64,000 nt of DNA from Streptomyces silaceus. Its GTDB lineage: Bacteria > Actinomycetota > Actinomycetes > Streptomycetales > Streptomycetaceae. Positions 18,041-26,259 of the stretch are shown in pieces. The stretch spans positions 1 to 64,000 of the forward strand of contig NZ_LIRJ01000031.1 of NCBI RefSeq assembly GCF_001419745.1. The letters are read 5' to 3'. The translations under genes and the position numbers were made by a program. The notes under the pieces were generated by a model. The model made no database searches. It was not told the origin of the DNA and was given only the letters and a program-made list of their open reading frames with translations. Position 1 is the stretch's first letter. Each line of letters starts with the position of its first letter.

Positions 18041-18104
18041 CCCGGCGGGTCAAATCATTGCCAAAGGGGCATAGGACCCCTTAACCCATCGGTCACACAT
18101 CGTT

Positions 18105-18114
18105 CGTGATCACG
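18105..18114. promoter_or_regulatory. Palindrome CGTGATCACG upstream of the ACT-GNAT gene
   Basis: A perfect 10-base palindrome 27 bp before the start, overlapping a weak 11-base direct repeat (GGTCACACATC, GTTCGTGATCA; 18091-18112) that faintly resembles a PHO box. A short hairpin (AAGGGG, 7-base loop, CCCCTT; 18064-18082) precedes it and may end phoD transcription. Confidence 0.3.
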
Positions 18115-18140
18115 CAACACCGGTCCAGCACAGTGGCCGT

Positions 18141-19628
18141 ATGAGAGCTGAGATGTCTGACGTGACACGGACGAAGCACGGTCGCCCCGTTCACCACTGG
18201 CGGCGCGACCTCGTCGAACTGGCGGCCCTGTTCACGGCCGTCGCGGTGGCCGACGCCGTGGCGAACATGATCGGGCACGGCCCCGACGGGCCCGCCCTGC
18301 TGGTGGTGTCGGCCGTGGTGCTCCTGGCCACGGTCGGCTTCCACACATGGTGGGCACGACGCCACAACCACGCACCGCCGACGGCGCACGATACCGGCAC
18401 CCGGTCTCCCGCGGACGCGGAGCGGACCGGGCCCGAGCCCACCACGGCCACGACCACCACCACGCCCGCGGCGTCCGAAGGCCAGGTGCCGGGCGCGGGC
18501 ACCCTGTGGCGGATGCGGACGACGGTGCGGGACGAGCCGGGGTCCCTGGCCGCGCTGTGCGTGTCGCTCGCCGAGCGGCGCGTGGACATCCTGAGCCTGC
18601 AGGCCCACCCGCTGGCCGAGGGCACCGTGGACGAGTTCCTGCTGCGCACTCCCGACGACCTGTCGGCCTCCGAGATCACCCGGGCCGTCTCCCGCGCGGG
18701 CGGTTCCGGCACCTGGATCGAGCGCGCCGACGCCCACGACCTGGTGGACGCCCCCACCCGCATCCTGGGCCTGGCCACCCGCACGGCGCTCGACGCGGCC
18801 GAACTCCCCCTCGCGCTGCGGCATCTGCTCGGCCGCTGCACGATCCGCTCGCTGCCCGCCGCGACGCGCAAGGGCGAGGCGGCGTCGGCGGAGGGCAGCC
18901 CGGTCGACGGCGTACTCGAGGACACCGTGCTCCGGCTCAAGGGCCCCGAGGGCGAAGTGATCACCGTGGAGCGGCCCTATCTGCCCTTCACGCCGACCGA
19001 GTTCGCCCGCGCGCGGGCCCTGGTCGAGCTGGACACGCGCCTCGGCCCGCGCATCCCGCGCAGCCAGGACGTCCTGACGCTGCCGGAGGGGGACTCCATC
19101 ACCGTGCGCCGGGCCGACACCGGCGACGTCGACACCGCCAAGGCCATGCACGAGCGGTGCTCGCCGCGCACGCTGAGCATGCGGTACCACGGCCCCGTGC
19201 GCGACGCGGACCGCTATCTCAACCACCTGCTCAGCCCCCGGTTCGGCCGCACCCTCGCGGTGCAGACCGCGTCCGGCCGGATCGTCGGGCTCGGCCACCT
19301 CCTCTGGGACGGCGACGAGACCGAGGTCGCCCTCCTGGTCGAGGACGGCTGGCAGCGCCGCGGCATCGGCAGCCAGCTGCTCGGCCGCCTCGTGGCGATG
19401 GCGGTCGAGGCGGGCTGCGAGAGCGTGTACGCGGTGACGCAGGCGTCCAACACGGGCATGGTCGCCGCGATGCGCGGGCTCGGCCTGCCGCTCGACTACC
19501 AGATCGAGGAGGGCACGCTCGTGATCACGGCCCGCCTCGACGCGACGCCGGTCGGCTCACGCCTGCCGTACGACGTCCAGGACGGGCGGGACGGCCCGGC
19601 CGAACGCCATCAGCAGGCCGAGCACTGA
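18141..19628 (+). CDS. Membrane-anchored ACT-domain GNAT acetyltransferase
   Basis: 495 aa (ATG 18153 is an alternative start). Two hydrophobic helices lie at about residues 24-45 and 51-70, then a Thr/Pro-rich linker (TTATTTTTP), an ACT domain at about 121-195 (RMRTTVRDEPGSLAALCVSLAERRVDILSLQ, where EPGSLAAL is the typical ligand turn), a middle segment, and a GNAT domain at about 318-465 with acetyl-CoA motif QRRGIG at 405-410. Soluble ACT-GNAT proteins of actinomycetes are amino-acid-regulated protein lysine acetyltransferases. The added membrane anchor would place such an enzyme at the inner face of the membrane. The target protein is unknown. Confidence 0.88.
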   Translation: MRAEMSDVTRTKHGRPVHHWRRDLVELAALFTAVAVADAVANMIGHGPDGPALLVVSAVVLLATVGFHTWWARRHNHAPPTAHDTGTRSPADAERTGPEPTTATTTTTPAASEGQVPGAGTLWRMRTTVRDEPGSLAALCVSLAERRVDILSLQAHPLAEGTVDEFLLRTPDDLSASEITRAVSRAGGSGTWIERADAHDLVDAPTRILGLATRTALDAAELPLALRHLLGRCTIRSLPAATRKGEAASAEGSPVDGVLEDTVLRLKGPEGEVITVERPYLPFTPTEFARARALVELDTRLGPRIPRSQDVLTLPEGDSITVRRADTGDVDTAKAMHERCSPRTLSMRYHGPVRDADRYLNHLLSPRFGRTLAVQTASGRIVGLGHLLWDGDETEVALLVEDGWQRRGIGSQLLGRLVAMAVEAGCESVYAVTQASNTGMVAAMRGLGLPLDYQIEEGTLVITARLDATPVGSRLPYDVQDGRDGPAERHQQAEH

Positions 19629-19663
19629 GGACCGGGACCGGCGGGCGCCCGGCAGGCGGAGCG

Positions 19664-19684
19664 CCGACGGTCACGAGCCGTCGG
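19664..19684. terminator. Hairpin between convergent genes
   Basis: CCGACGG (19664-19670) and CCGTCGG (19678-19684) form a 7-bp stem with loop TCACGAG between the 3' ends of the ACT-GNAT gene and the PLP enzyme gene. No T-tract; probable bidirectional terminator. Confidence 0.45.
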
Positions 19685-19699
19685 GCGGAGCACCGCGGT

Positions 19700-20938
19700 T
19701 CACAGTGCGGGGGCGGCCTCCGCGACGGGCCGCTTCGCCCCGACGGGCGCCGCCCCTGTCACCGCGACCGGTCCCAGCGCCCGGTCCAGGTCCCCCCACA
19801 GGTCCTCGACGTCCTCCAGCCCGCACGACATGCGCAGCAGCCGGTCGCTCACCCCGGACGAGTGCCGGTCGCCGACGTCCACCACGCGGTGGCTGATGGA
19901 CGCCGGGTGCTGGATCAGCGAGTCGACGCTGCCGAGGCTGACCGCCGGGGTGATCAGCCGTACCCCGGCGATCACTCCGTGCGGGTCGCCGCAGACCTCG
20001 AAGGCGACCATGGCGCCGCCGATCCGTGGGTAGTGCACGCGGGTCACGCGCGGGTCGGCGGCCAGCCTGCGGGCCAGTTCCGCCGCGTTCGCCGACGCCG
20101 CCCGCACCCGGACCGGCAGCGTGGAAAGACCGCGCAGCAGCAGGTACCCGGCGAGCGGATGCAGCACCCCGCCGGTGGCGAAGCGCACCTGGCGCAGCTG
20201 CCGCGCGAACTCCTCGTCGCACGCGACCACCCCGCCCAGGACGTCGCCGTGCCCGCCCAGGTACTTCGTGGCGCTGTGCAGCACCAGGCGGGCGCCACTC
20301 TCGACGGGCCGCTGCAGCACGGGCGTGGCGAAGGTGTTGTCGGCGAGCAGCGGCACCTCGCCGCACGCGTGGGCGATCGCGCGCAGGTCGAGTTCGGCAA
20401 GGGTGGGGTTGGCGGGCGACTCGACCATCACCAGGCCGGTGTCGGGGCGGATGGCGTCCGCGATGCCCGCCGGGTCGACCCAGGTCACCTCCGTACCGAC
20501 CAGACCCGCGGTGAGCAGGTGGTCGCTGCAGCCGTACAGCGGGCGGACGGCCACGACGTGGCGCAGGCCCGCGGCCCCTCGTACGAGAAGAACGGCGGTC
20601 AGCGCCGCCATGCCGCTCGCGAACGCGACCGCGCTTTCCGTGCCTTCGAGTCGGGCGAGGGCCGTCTCGAAACGGGCCACGGTGGGATTGCCGAGGCGGG
20701 CGTAGACCGGCGGCCCGTCGTCGACGGTCCCGTCGGCGGCGAAGGCGTCGATGCGCGCGGCCTCGGCCCGGCTGTCGCGGGAAGGGTAGGTCGTGGAGAG
20801 GTCGATCGGCGGGGCGTGCAGGCCGAGGTCGGCCAGGTCGTCACGGCCCGCGTGGACGGCCTCGGTGGCCAGGGCACGCGGCGGTGACGCGGCGTCGGCG
20901 GAGGGGCGGTGCGGTGCTGTCCCGGTGTTCGCTTCCAT
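19700..20938 (-). CDS. Cys/Met metabolism PLP-dependent enzyme (cystathionine/methionine gamma-lyase type)
   Basis: 412 aa from MEANTGTAPHRPS (ATG complement at 20936-20938). Fold type I gamma-family features are present: YARLGNPT (80-87), with Tyr and Arg that bind PLP phosphate of the neighbouring subunit, and FASGMAALTAVLL. ADNTFATPVLQRP supplies the Asp for the pyridine nitrogen, and SATKYLGGHGD has the PLP lysine K225. An adjacent divergent Lrp regulator is typical for catabolic members such as methionine or cystathionine gamma-lyase. The exact reaction (lyase versus synthase) cannot be read from sequence alone. Confidence 0.88.
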   Translation of the reverse strand: MEANTGTAPHRPSADAASPPRALATEAVHAGRDDLADLGLHAPPIDLSTTYPSRDSRAEAARIDAFAADGTVDDGPPVYARLGNPTVARFETALARLEGTESAVAFASGMAALTAVLLVRGAAGLRHVVAVRPLYGCSDHLLTAGLVGTEVTWVDPAGIADAIRPDTGLVMVESPANPTLAELDLRAIAHACGEVPLLADNTFATPVLQRPVESGARLVLHSATKYLGGHGDVLGGVVACDEEFARQLRQVRFATGGVLHPLAGYLLLRGLSTLPVRVRAASANAAELARRLAADPRVTRVHYPRIGGAMVAFEVCGDPHGVIAGVRLITPAVSLGSVDSLIQHPASISHRVVDVGDRHSSGVSDRLLRMSCGLEDVEDLWGDLDRALGPVAVTGAAPVGAKRPVAEAAPAL

Positions 20939-20959
20939 GTCGCACAGGCTGAACAACGG

Positions 20960-20977
20960 CCGGAGACCGGTGTCCGG
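20960..20977. promoter_or_regulatory. Inverted repeat in divergent PLP enzyme/Lrp promoter
   Basis: CCGGA (20960-20964), 8-base spacer, TCCGG (20973-20977) in the 60-bp gap between divergent starts. Position and size suit an Lrp binding site, but the match is short. Confidence 0.3.
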
Positions 20978-20998
20978 ATGCCGTGCTACGTTCGGCCG

Positions 20999-21499
20999 AT
21001 GGCCGAATCTGTCGCACTGGACCCGGTGGACCTGCATATTTTGCGCCTGCTGCAGAACGACGCCCGGACCACGTACCGCGACCTGGCGGCACAGGTCGGT
21101 GTCGCGCCCTCCACGTGTCTCGACCGTGTGACGCGGCTGCGGCGCTCGGGAGTGATTCTCGGACACGACCTGCGGCTCGACCCGGCGAAACTCGGCCGCG
21201 GGCTCGAAGCGCTGCTTTCCGTACAGGTGCGGCCGCACCGCCGGGATCTCGTGGGCCCGTTCATCGAGCGGGTGCGGGCCCTGCCCGAGTCGCTGTCCCT
21301 CTTCCATCTCACGGGGCCCGACGACTTCCTGGTGCATGTGGCGGTGGCGGGGCCCGCGGATCTGCAGCGGCTCGTCCTCGACGAGTTCACGGCGCGGCGC
21401 GAAGTGGCACGCGTGGAGACACGGCTGATCTTCCAGCAGTGGGCGTGCGGCCCGCTGCTGCCGCCCGACGCGACGACCGGGGCCGTTTCGGATCACTGA
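20999..21499 (+). CDS. Lrp/AsnC family transcriptional regulator
   Basis: 166 aa from ATG 20999 (MAESVALDPVDLHILRLLQND); ATG 20978 in the same frame would add seven residues. The N-terminal helix-turn-helix (TYRDLAAQVGVAPSTCLDRVTRLRRSGVILG) is followed by the RAM effector domain (LSVQVRPHRRDLVGPFIERVRALPESLSLFHLTGPDDFLVHVAV). It is divergent from the PLP enzyme across 60 bp and probably controls it in response to an amino acid, by analogy with Lrp-type local regulators. Confidence 0.92.
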   Translation: MAESVALDPVDLHILRLLQNDARTTYRDLAAQVGVAPSTCLDRVTRLRRSGVILGHDLRLDPAKLGRGLEALLSVQVRPHRRDLVGPFIERVRALPESLSLFHLTGPDDFLVHVAVAGPADLQRLVLDEFTARREVARVETRLIFQQWACGPLLPPDATTGAVSDH

Positions 21500-21546
21500 G
21501 GCCGATCCTGCTGACGCGCGCCCGTCCCTCGTACGAGGATGTCCGC

Positions 21547-23265
21547 ATGTCAGACACGAAGAACCCGCAGCCGAACGCCGGTCTCCTGCCCCGCGCCGTC
21601 GCCGACGCCTTTGTCGACGAGCTGATCGCCCTCGACCCCGTCACGGGCACCTATCTCGGCGTCGAGGAGAGCAACAGCAAGCTCCCGGACACCTCCCCCG
21701 AGGGCCAGGAGGCCCTCGCCCGCCTGGCCCGCACGACGCTCGCCCGGCTCGACGAGGCGGAGCGCCTGCCCGGCGCGGACAGTGAGATCGAACGCCGCTG
21801 CGGTCGGCTGCTCCGGGAGCGGCTCACCGCCCAGCTGGCGGTGCACGAGGCTGGCGAAGGACTGCGCGCGGTCGGCAATCTCCACACGATGCCGCACCAG
21901 GTGCGGGAGATCTTCACCGTGACGCCCATGGAGACCGAGGAGGACTGGGCGGCGATCGCGGAGCGGCTGCGGGCCGTCCCGGCCGCGCTGGAGGGTTACC
22001 GCGCGAGCCTCGAACTGGGCCTGGAGCAGAAGCTGTTCGGTCCGCCGCGGCCGACCGCGACGTTCATCGAGCAGCTCACGGAGTGGGCGGGCGAGGGGGG
22101 CGCGGAGCCGAGCGGACGCGGCTGGTTCGAGGACTTCGCGGCCGCGGGCCCGCAGGCGCTGCGCGCCGAGCTCGACGCCGCGGCACGGGCGGCGACCGCG
22201 TCCGTCGTGGCGCTGCGCGACTGGATGCGGGGCGTCTACGCGCCCGCGATCGAGGGCTCTCCGGACGTCGTGGGCCGCGAGCGCTACGCCCGACTGTCCC
22301 GCGAGTGCAACGGCACGGACCTGGATCTGGACGAGGCGTACGCGTACGGCTGGGCGGAGTTCCACCGGCTGCTCGCGGAGATGCGGGCCGAGGCCGAGAA
22401 GATCCTGCCGGGCGCGGAGACGCCGTGGGTGGCGCTCGCCCACCTCGACGAGCACGGCACGCACATCGAGGGTGTCGAGGAGGTCCGCGTCTGGCTGCAG
22501 GAGCTGATGGACGAGGCCATCGACGCGCTGGACGGCACGCACTTCGAACTCGCCGAGCGGGTGCGGAAGGTGGAGTCCCACATCGCCCCGCCCGGCGGCG
22601 CGGCGGCCCCCTACTACACGGGCCCGTCCGAGGACTTCTCGCGCCCCGGCCGCACCTGGCTGCCCACGATGGGCGACACCCGCTTCCCGGTCTACGACCT
22701 GGTCTCGACCTGGTACCACGAGGGCGTACCCGGCCATCACCTCCAGCTGGCCCAGTGGGCGCACGTCGCGGAGAACCTCTCCCGCTACCAGGCGACCGTC
22801 GGCATCGTCAGCGCCAACGCCGAGGGCTGGGCGCTGTACGCGGAGCGGCTCATGGACGAGCTCGGCTTCCTGACCGACCCCGAGCGCAGGCTCGGCTACC
22901 TGGACGCCCAGATGATGCGGGCGCTGCGGGTCATCGTCGACATCGGCATGCACCTGGAAATGGAGATTCCGGCGGACTCGCCCTTCCACCCGGGCGAGCG
23001 CTGGACGCCCGACCTCGCCCAGGAGTTCTACGACGCGCACTGCAGCCGTCCCACGGACTACGTGACGAGCGAGATGACGCGGTACCTCACCATCCCCGGC
23101 CAGGCCATCGGCTACAAACTCGGCGAGCGCGCCTGGCTGCTGGGCCGGGAGAACGCGCGCCGCCGGCACGGTGACGCGTTCGACGCCAAGGCCTGGCACA
23201 TGGCCGCGCTCTCGCAGGGCTCGCTGGGCCTGGACGACCTGGTCGACGAGCTGTCCAAGCTGTGA
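21547..23265 (+). CDS. DUF885 family metallohydrolase
   Basis: 572 aa from ATG 21547. The DUF885 hallmark HEGVPGHH is at 391-398 (His391, Glu392, His397/His398), a zinc-peptidase-like variant of HExxH. Further conserved pieces are WLPTMGDTRFPVYDLVSTWYHE, NAEGWALYAERLMDELGF and the C-terminal YLTIPGQAIGYKLGERAWL. No signal peptide, so cytoplasmic. Family members resemble M2/M32-like gluzincin carboxypeptidases but mostly lack known substrates. The stop overlaps the start of the next (broken) gene. Confidence 0.88.
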   Translation: MSDTKNPQPNAGLLPRAVADAFVDELIALDPVTGTYLGVEESNSKLPDTSPEGQEALARLARTTLARLDEAERLPGADSEIERRCGRLLRERLTAQLAVHEAGEGLRAVGNLHTMPHQVREIFTVTPMETEEDWAAIAERLRAVPAALEGYRASLELGLEQKLFGPPRPTATFIEQLTEWAGEGGAEPSGRGWFEDFAAAGPQALRAELDAAARAATASVVALRDWMRGVYAPAIEGSPDVVGRERYARLSRECNGTDLDLDEAYAYGWAEFHRLLAEMRAEAEKILPGAETPWVALAHLDEHGTHIEGVEEVRVWLQELMDEAIDALDGTHFELAERVRKVESHIAPPGGAAAPYYTGPSEDFSRPGRTWLPTMGDTRFPVYDLVSTWYHEGVPGHHLQLAQWAHVAENLSRYQATVGIVSANAEGWALYAERLMDELGFLTDPERRLGYLDAQMMRALRVIVDIGMHLEMEIPADSPFHPGERWTPDLAQEFYDAHCSRPTDYVTSEMTRYLTIPGQAIGYKLGERAWLLGRENARRRHGDAFDAKAWHMAALSQGSLGLDDLVDELSKL

Positions 23266-24166
23266 GCGCCGGTTTCCTCCTCCCGTCCGATCCCCTGCGC
23301 GCCGCGCGGCCCGACCCCGGGTTCGCCCCGGAGGCCGAGGCCGCGCGGGCGTGCGGCGCCGAGGTCGCGCTCGTCGACCACGACGCGCTGCTGGCCGGGG
23401 ACGCGGCAGGCGCCGTGGGGCGGGTGCCTCGCGGCTCGGGTCCGTACTGGTACTGGGGCTGGATGATGCCGGTCGCGCGCTACGAGGAGCTGTCGCAGGC
23501 CCTCGCGGCGCGCGGCTGCGCCCTGCTCACGCCCTCCGCCGCGTACGGCCGCGCCCATGAACTGCCGGGCTGGTACGACGTGGTGGCCGAGGCGTCACTC
23601 ACGTCGCGCAGCGTCTGGTGCGCGGCGGCCCCGGGCGCGCCTCCCCCGGCCGGGCGGCTCGCGGAGCTCGTCGCGCCGCTCGGCCCCGGTCCCGGGATCG
23701 TCAGGACTACGTGAAGTCCCGCAAGCACGAGTGGGACGAGGCGTGCTTCGTGCCCGACCTGACGGACGGCGCGCGGCTCTCCACGGTGGTCGAGCGGCTC
23801 TTCGCGCTGCAGGACGAGTCGCTCGCCGGCGGTCTGGTGGTACGCGCGTACGAACCGTTCGTCGCGGGCGGCGAGGCCCGCGTGTGGTGGCTGGACGGCG
23901 AGGTGCTGCTCGTGACCGCCCACCCGGACACTCCGGAGCGGCTGCCCTCGCCCGAACTCGACGGCGTGCGTGCGGCGGTGGCGGCGCTGGGCTGCCGGTT
24001 CGTGACGACGGATCTGGCGCTGCGCGAGGACGGGCGGTGGCGGGTCGTGGAGGTCGGCGACGGACAGGTCAGCGGGCTGCCTCGGGGCGCGCGGGGCGCC
24101 GACTCCATGGGGGCGGCGGACGCGCTGTACGCCGCGTTGGCCGCCGCCCCGACGCACACCGGATGA
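23262..24166 (+). pseudogene. ATP-grasp domain protein split by a -1 frameshift near 23702
   Basis: The first part begins at GTG 23262 (GTGA overlap with DUF885) and reads SAGFLLPSDPLRAARPDP... to PLGPGPGIV, then three wrong residues and a stop at 23714. The same protein continues in the +2 frame as DYVKSRKHEWDEACFVPDLTDG... to 24166. ATP-grasp homologues read IVKDYVKSRKHEWDEA at this point. One missing A near 23703 (GTCAGGACTAC instead of GTCAAGGACTAC) explains the break exactly. Intact, it would be about 301 aa, with the C-terminal VVEVGDGQVSGLP of ATP-grasp ligases. Either a recent pseudogene or a sequencing error. Confidence 0.87.
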
Positions 24167-24175
24167 CGCGGGACG

Positions 24176-25021
24176 TCAGCGGCGGAAGCCGCCCTCGGAG
24201 TCGATGACCTGGCCGGTGATCCAGGCGGCCTCGTCGGTGGCGAGCCAGGAGATGAGCCGGGCCGGGTCGTCGGGCATGCCCCAGCGTCCCGCCGGGAAGC
24301 GTGCCGCGATCTGCTCGTAGACCTCGCCGGTGAGGTAGTCCGTGTCCACGGGCCCCGGATTGACGCAGTTGACCGTGACGGCGAGGTCGGCGAGCGCGGT
24401 CGCGAGAGTGCGGGTCGCCGAGGCGAGCGCGCCCTTTTGCAGGCTGTAGGCGATCTCGTCCGGCATCCCGCCCGCGATGTCCTGACCCGAGGTCATCATC
24501 ACGACCCGCCCGCCGGGCGTCCGCTCCTGCAGCTTCGCGCGCAGCCGGGCGTACGCCTGGACGAGAAGGATCACGGACCGGGTGTCCACCTCCCAGTGCG
24601 CGTCGAGCATGGCGGCGTCGATCTCGCCGAGCGCGCCGTCACGGCCGCTGCGCGCGTGGTTGGCGACGAGGATGTCGAGCCGTCCGCCGAGCGCGTCGGC
24701 GGCCGTCTCGATCAGCCGGGCGGGGGCGGTGGGATCGGCGAGGTCGGCGGGCCCCGCGCACACCGGTGCCTCCGGGTCGCCGAGCGCCTCGCGCACTCCT
24801 TCGACGACCTGCTCGGGGCGGTCGGCGCCCCAGGGCATCTCGGCGTCGTGCGGGACGTGGTGGTGCAGATGGACACCGGCGCCGTACGCGGCGAGCCGCC
24901 GCGCCACGGCGTATCCGATGCCTCCACGGCGGCTGGCGCCGGTCACGAGGGCGGTCCGCCCGCGCAACGGCAGCGGGTCGCGGCGGAGTTGGCCGACGGT
25001 GGGATGCGGTAGATGCGGCAT
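24176..25021 (-). CDS. Short-chain dehydrogenase/reductase (SDR)
   Basis: 281 aa. The NAD(P) Rossmann motif is TGASRRGGIG. The central NNAG-type motif is replaced by VANHAR. Catalytic Ser lies in VVMMTSGQDI and the Tyr-Lys pair in AYSLQKGAL (YxxxK). The C-terminus (CVNPGPVDTDY, WLATDEAAWITGQVIDSEGGF) is standard for 3-oxoacyl-ACP-reductase-like SDRs. Annotators often call such proteins FabG-like; the substrate is not evident. It is convergent with the ATP-grasp pseudogene, ten bases apart. Confidence 0.9.
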   Translation of the reverse strand: MPHLPHPTVGQLRRDPLPLRGRTALVTGASRRGGIGYAVARRLAAYGAGVHLHHHVPHDAEMPWGADRPEQVVEGVREALGDPEAPVCAGPADLADPTAPARLIETAADALGGRLDILVANHARSGRDGALGEIDAAMLDAHWEVDTRSVILLVQAYARLRAKLQERTPGGRVVMMTSGQDIAGGMPDEIAYSLQKGALASATRTLATALADLAVTVNCVNPGPVDTDYLTGEVYEQIAARFPAGRWGMPDDPARLISWLATDEAAWITGQVIDSEGGFRR

Positions 25022-25116
25022 GACAGATCATGATGCGCGCCGGGTGACCGCCGCGCACGGCAGTTGTCCCGGCGCGGCCGCGTGCCGCGGGGAACAGCGG
25101 TACGCGGCGCCGCGCC

Positions 25117-25644
25117 TCAGCAGCCGCAGTCCTCGGCGTCGACCGGCGCGGTGAGCGCGTCGGGGTCGCGCTGCTCGCGGCCCTCCCAGGTCTCGAACTC
25201 GAAGCCCTCACGGGCCCAGTACTCGAAGCCGCCCAGCATTTCCTTCACCTGGAAGCCGAGTTGGGCGAGGGCCAGCGCCGCGCGGGTGGCGCCGTTGCAA
25301 CCGGGGCCCCAGCAGTAGGTGACCACCGGCACCGACGTGTCGAGCAGCGCCTCGGCCTGCTCGACGATGAGCGCCGTGGGCAGGTGGAGGGCGCCGGGGA
25401 CGTGGCCCTGGTCCCAGGAGGCGGTGGAGCGGGTGTCGATCACGACGAAGCCCGGGTCGCCGTCGGCGGCGAGCGCGGACGCCACGTCGGAGACATCCGC
25501 GTGGAAGGCGAGGCTCGCGCCGAAGTAGACGGCGGCCGCGGCCGGGGACGCCGGGGGGACACGCAGGACCGCGTTGTCGGCGGGGGCGACAGGGGCGGCG
25601 GAGACTGCGGAAGGGGCGCTGAGCTGCACGTTCGCGTTGTTCAT
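25117..25644 (-). CDS. Rhodanese-like sulfurtransferase domain protein
   Basis: 175 aa from MNNANVQLSAPS. An Ala/Pro-rich N-terminal 45 residues precede a single rhodanese domain: FVVIDTRSTASWDQGHVPGALHLP and the active loop YCWGPGCNGATRA with probable catalytic Cys111 and a second Cys116. The C-terminus ends EDCGC (Cys173, Cys175), a vicinal-type cysteine pair that could resolve or carry a persulfide. No signal peptide is seen. It probably transfers sulfane sulfur; acceptor unknown. Confidence 0.88.
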   Translation of the reverse strand: MNNANVQLSAPSAVSAAPVAPADNAVLRVPPASPAAAAVYFGASLAFHADVSDVASALAADGDPGFVVIDTRSTASWDQGHVPGALHLPTALIVEQAEALLDTSVPVVTYCWGPGCNGATRAALALAQLGFQVKEMLGGFEYWAREGFEFETWEGREQRDPDALTAPVDAEDCGC

Positions 25645-25707
25645 GGCAGAAAATCTACGGGTGGTGGCTGAAAGCCTGAAGGACTGATCACCGGCATCCG
25701 GGCCTTC

Positions 25708-25728
25708 TCGCCGGGGATTTCCCGGCGA
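25708..25728. other. Stem-loop in rhodanese leader region
   Basis: TCGCCGGG (25708-25715) and CCCGGCGA (25721-25728) form a perfect 8-bp stem with a GATTT loop, 64-84 bp upstream of the rhodanese start. It could be a leader hairpin or an operator. No T-tract follows on either strand. Confidence 0.35.
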
Positions 25729-25751
25729 TGCGCCGCTTTCACCGGGGGCAC

Positions 25752-25850
25752 TCATGGAGACGCGGCGACAGCGGGTTTGTCGCGAAAGACAGTTGCCAGA
25801 AGGGTGCCCCCTCCACCGAGAATGGTCCAGACCAGAACTCGCTTGTTCAT
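25752..25850 (-). CDS. Possible 32-residue hydrophobic small protein
   Basis: ATG at 25850 opens a 32-codon frame, MNKRVLVWTILGGGGTLL followed by ATVFRDKPAVAASP, ending in TGA. A basic start, a glycine-rich hydrophobic stretch and a polar tail look like a one-helix membrane peptide. Against it: no clear ribosome-binding site and third-position GC of only about 60 %, well below its neighbours. It may be chance. Confidence 0.2.
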   Translation of the reverse strand: MNKRVLVWTILGGGGTLLATVFRDKPAVAASP

Positions 25851-26154
25851 GCGGCAAAACGCAAGCTCACACGACGGTTCCGCGCTGCCGCAAAACGCTT
25901 CGGCGTACGTGGTCCATGACGACGGGTCAGCCGGCGGGCTCGCGCGGCCACCGTCCGGAACGGCGACATCCGGCCAGCGGCGCAGCCCCGGCGGACCTCC
26001 GACCGATCGTTCGAATGAAGGTCAATCGGCGTCACTGGTCTACGAAAAGGGCCCGAGGACCGTCAACTGCCCACGATCGCAACGGATTTCCGGCGGCCGA
26101 CCTCTTGCGCCGCCGACGCCTCCTCTGCCAGATTCAGCCCAGCCGAAATGGCAT

Positions 26155-26189
26155 GCACGCAACAGGAGATACCCGCCTCCTGTGCGTGC
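26155..26189 (+). other. Strong bulged hairpin upstream of protease gene
   Basis: GCACGC-A-ACAGGAG (26155-26168) pairs with CTCCTGT-GCGTGC (26177-26189): 13 base pairs with one bulged A and an 8-base loop. It begins 71 bp before the protease start with no plus-strand gene upstream to terminate, so a 5'-UTR or promoter role is more likely than a terminator. Confidence 0.5.
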
Positions 26190-26259
26190 GTCGTGGCCGC
26201 ATACCTATGCAGCCCCGCTCCCCAACAGAACGTTTCATCCCCACATAATGGAGACGAAC

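Larger units (their letters stand above)
25645..26259. other. 615-bp divergent intergenic region between rhodanese and protease genes
   Basis: No gene of normal codon use is visible here. The region holds a stem-loop near the rhodanese start (25708-25728), a possible 32-residue minus-strand ORF (25752-25850), and a strong bulged hairpin 70 bp before the protease (26155-26189). Local GC is lower than in the flanking genes, as expected for promoters. The middle part (25850-26150) shows nothing recognisable. Confidence 0.55.

Noticed and set aside
23618-24166. Separate gene for the second half of the ATP-grasp protein
   Set aside because: Its first 30 residues are out-of-frame Arg/Gly-rich translation, and homology-like sequence begins only at the frameshift point, so I annotate one broken gene.
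25754-26248. 164-codon plus-strand frame in the rhodanese/protease gap
   Set aside because: Random composition (many Cys, Arg, Pro, His), no RBS, no family; ends just before the real protease leader.
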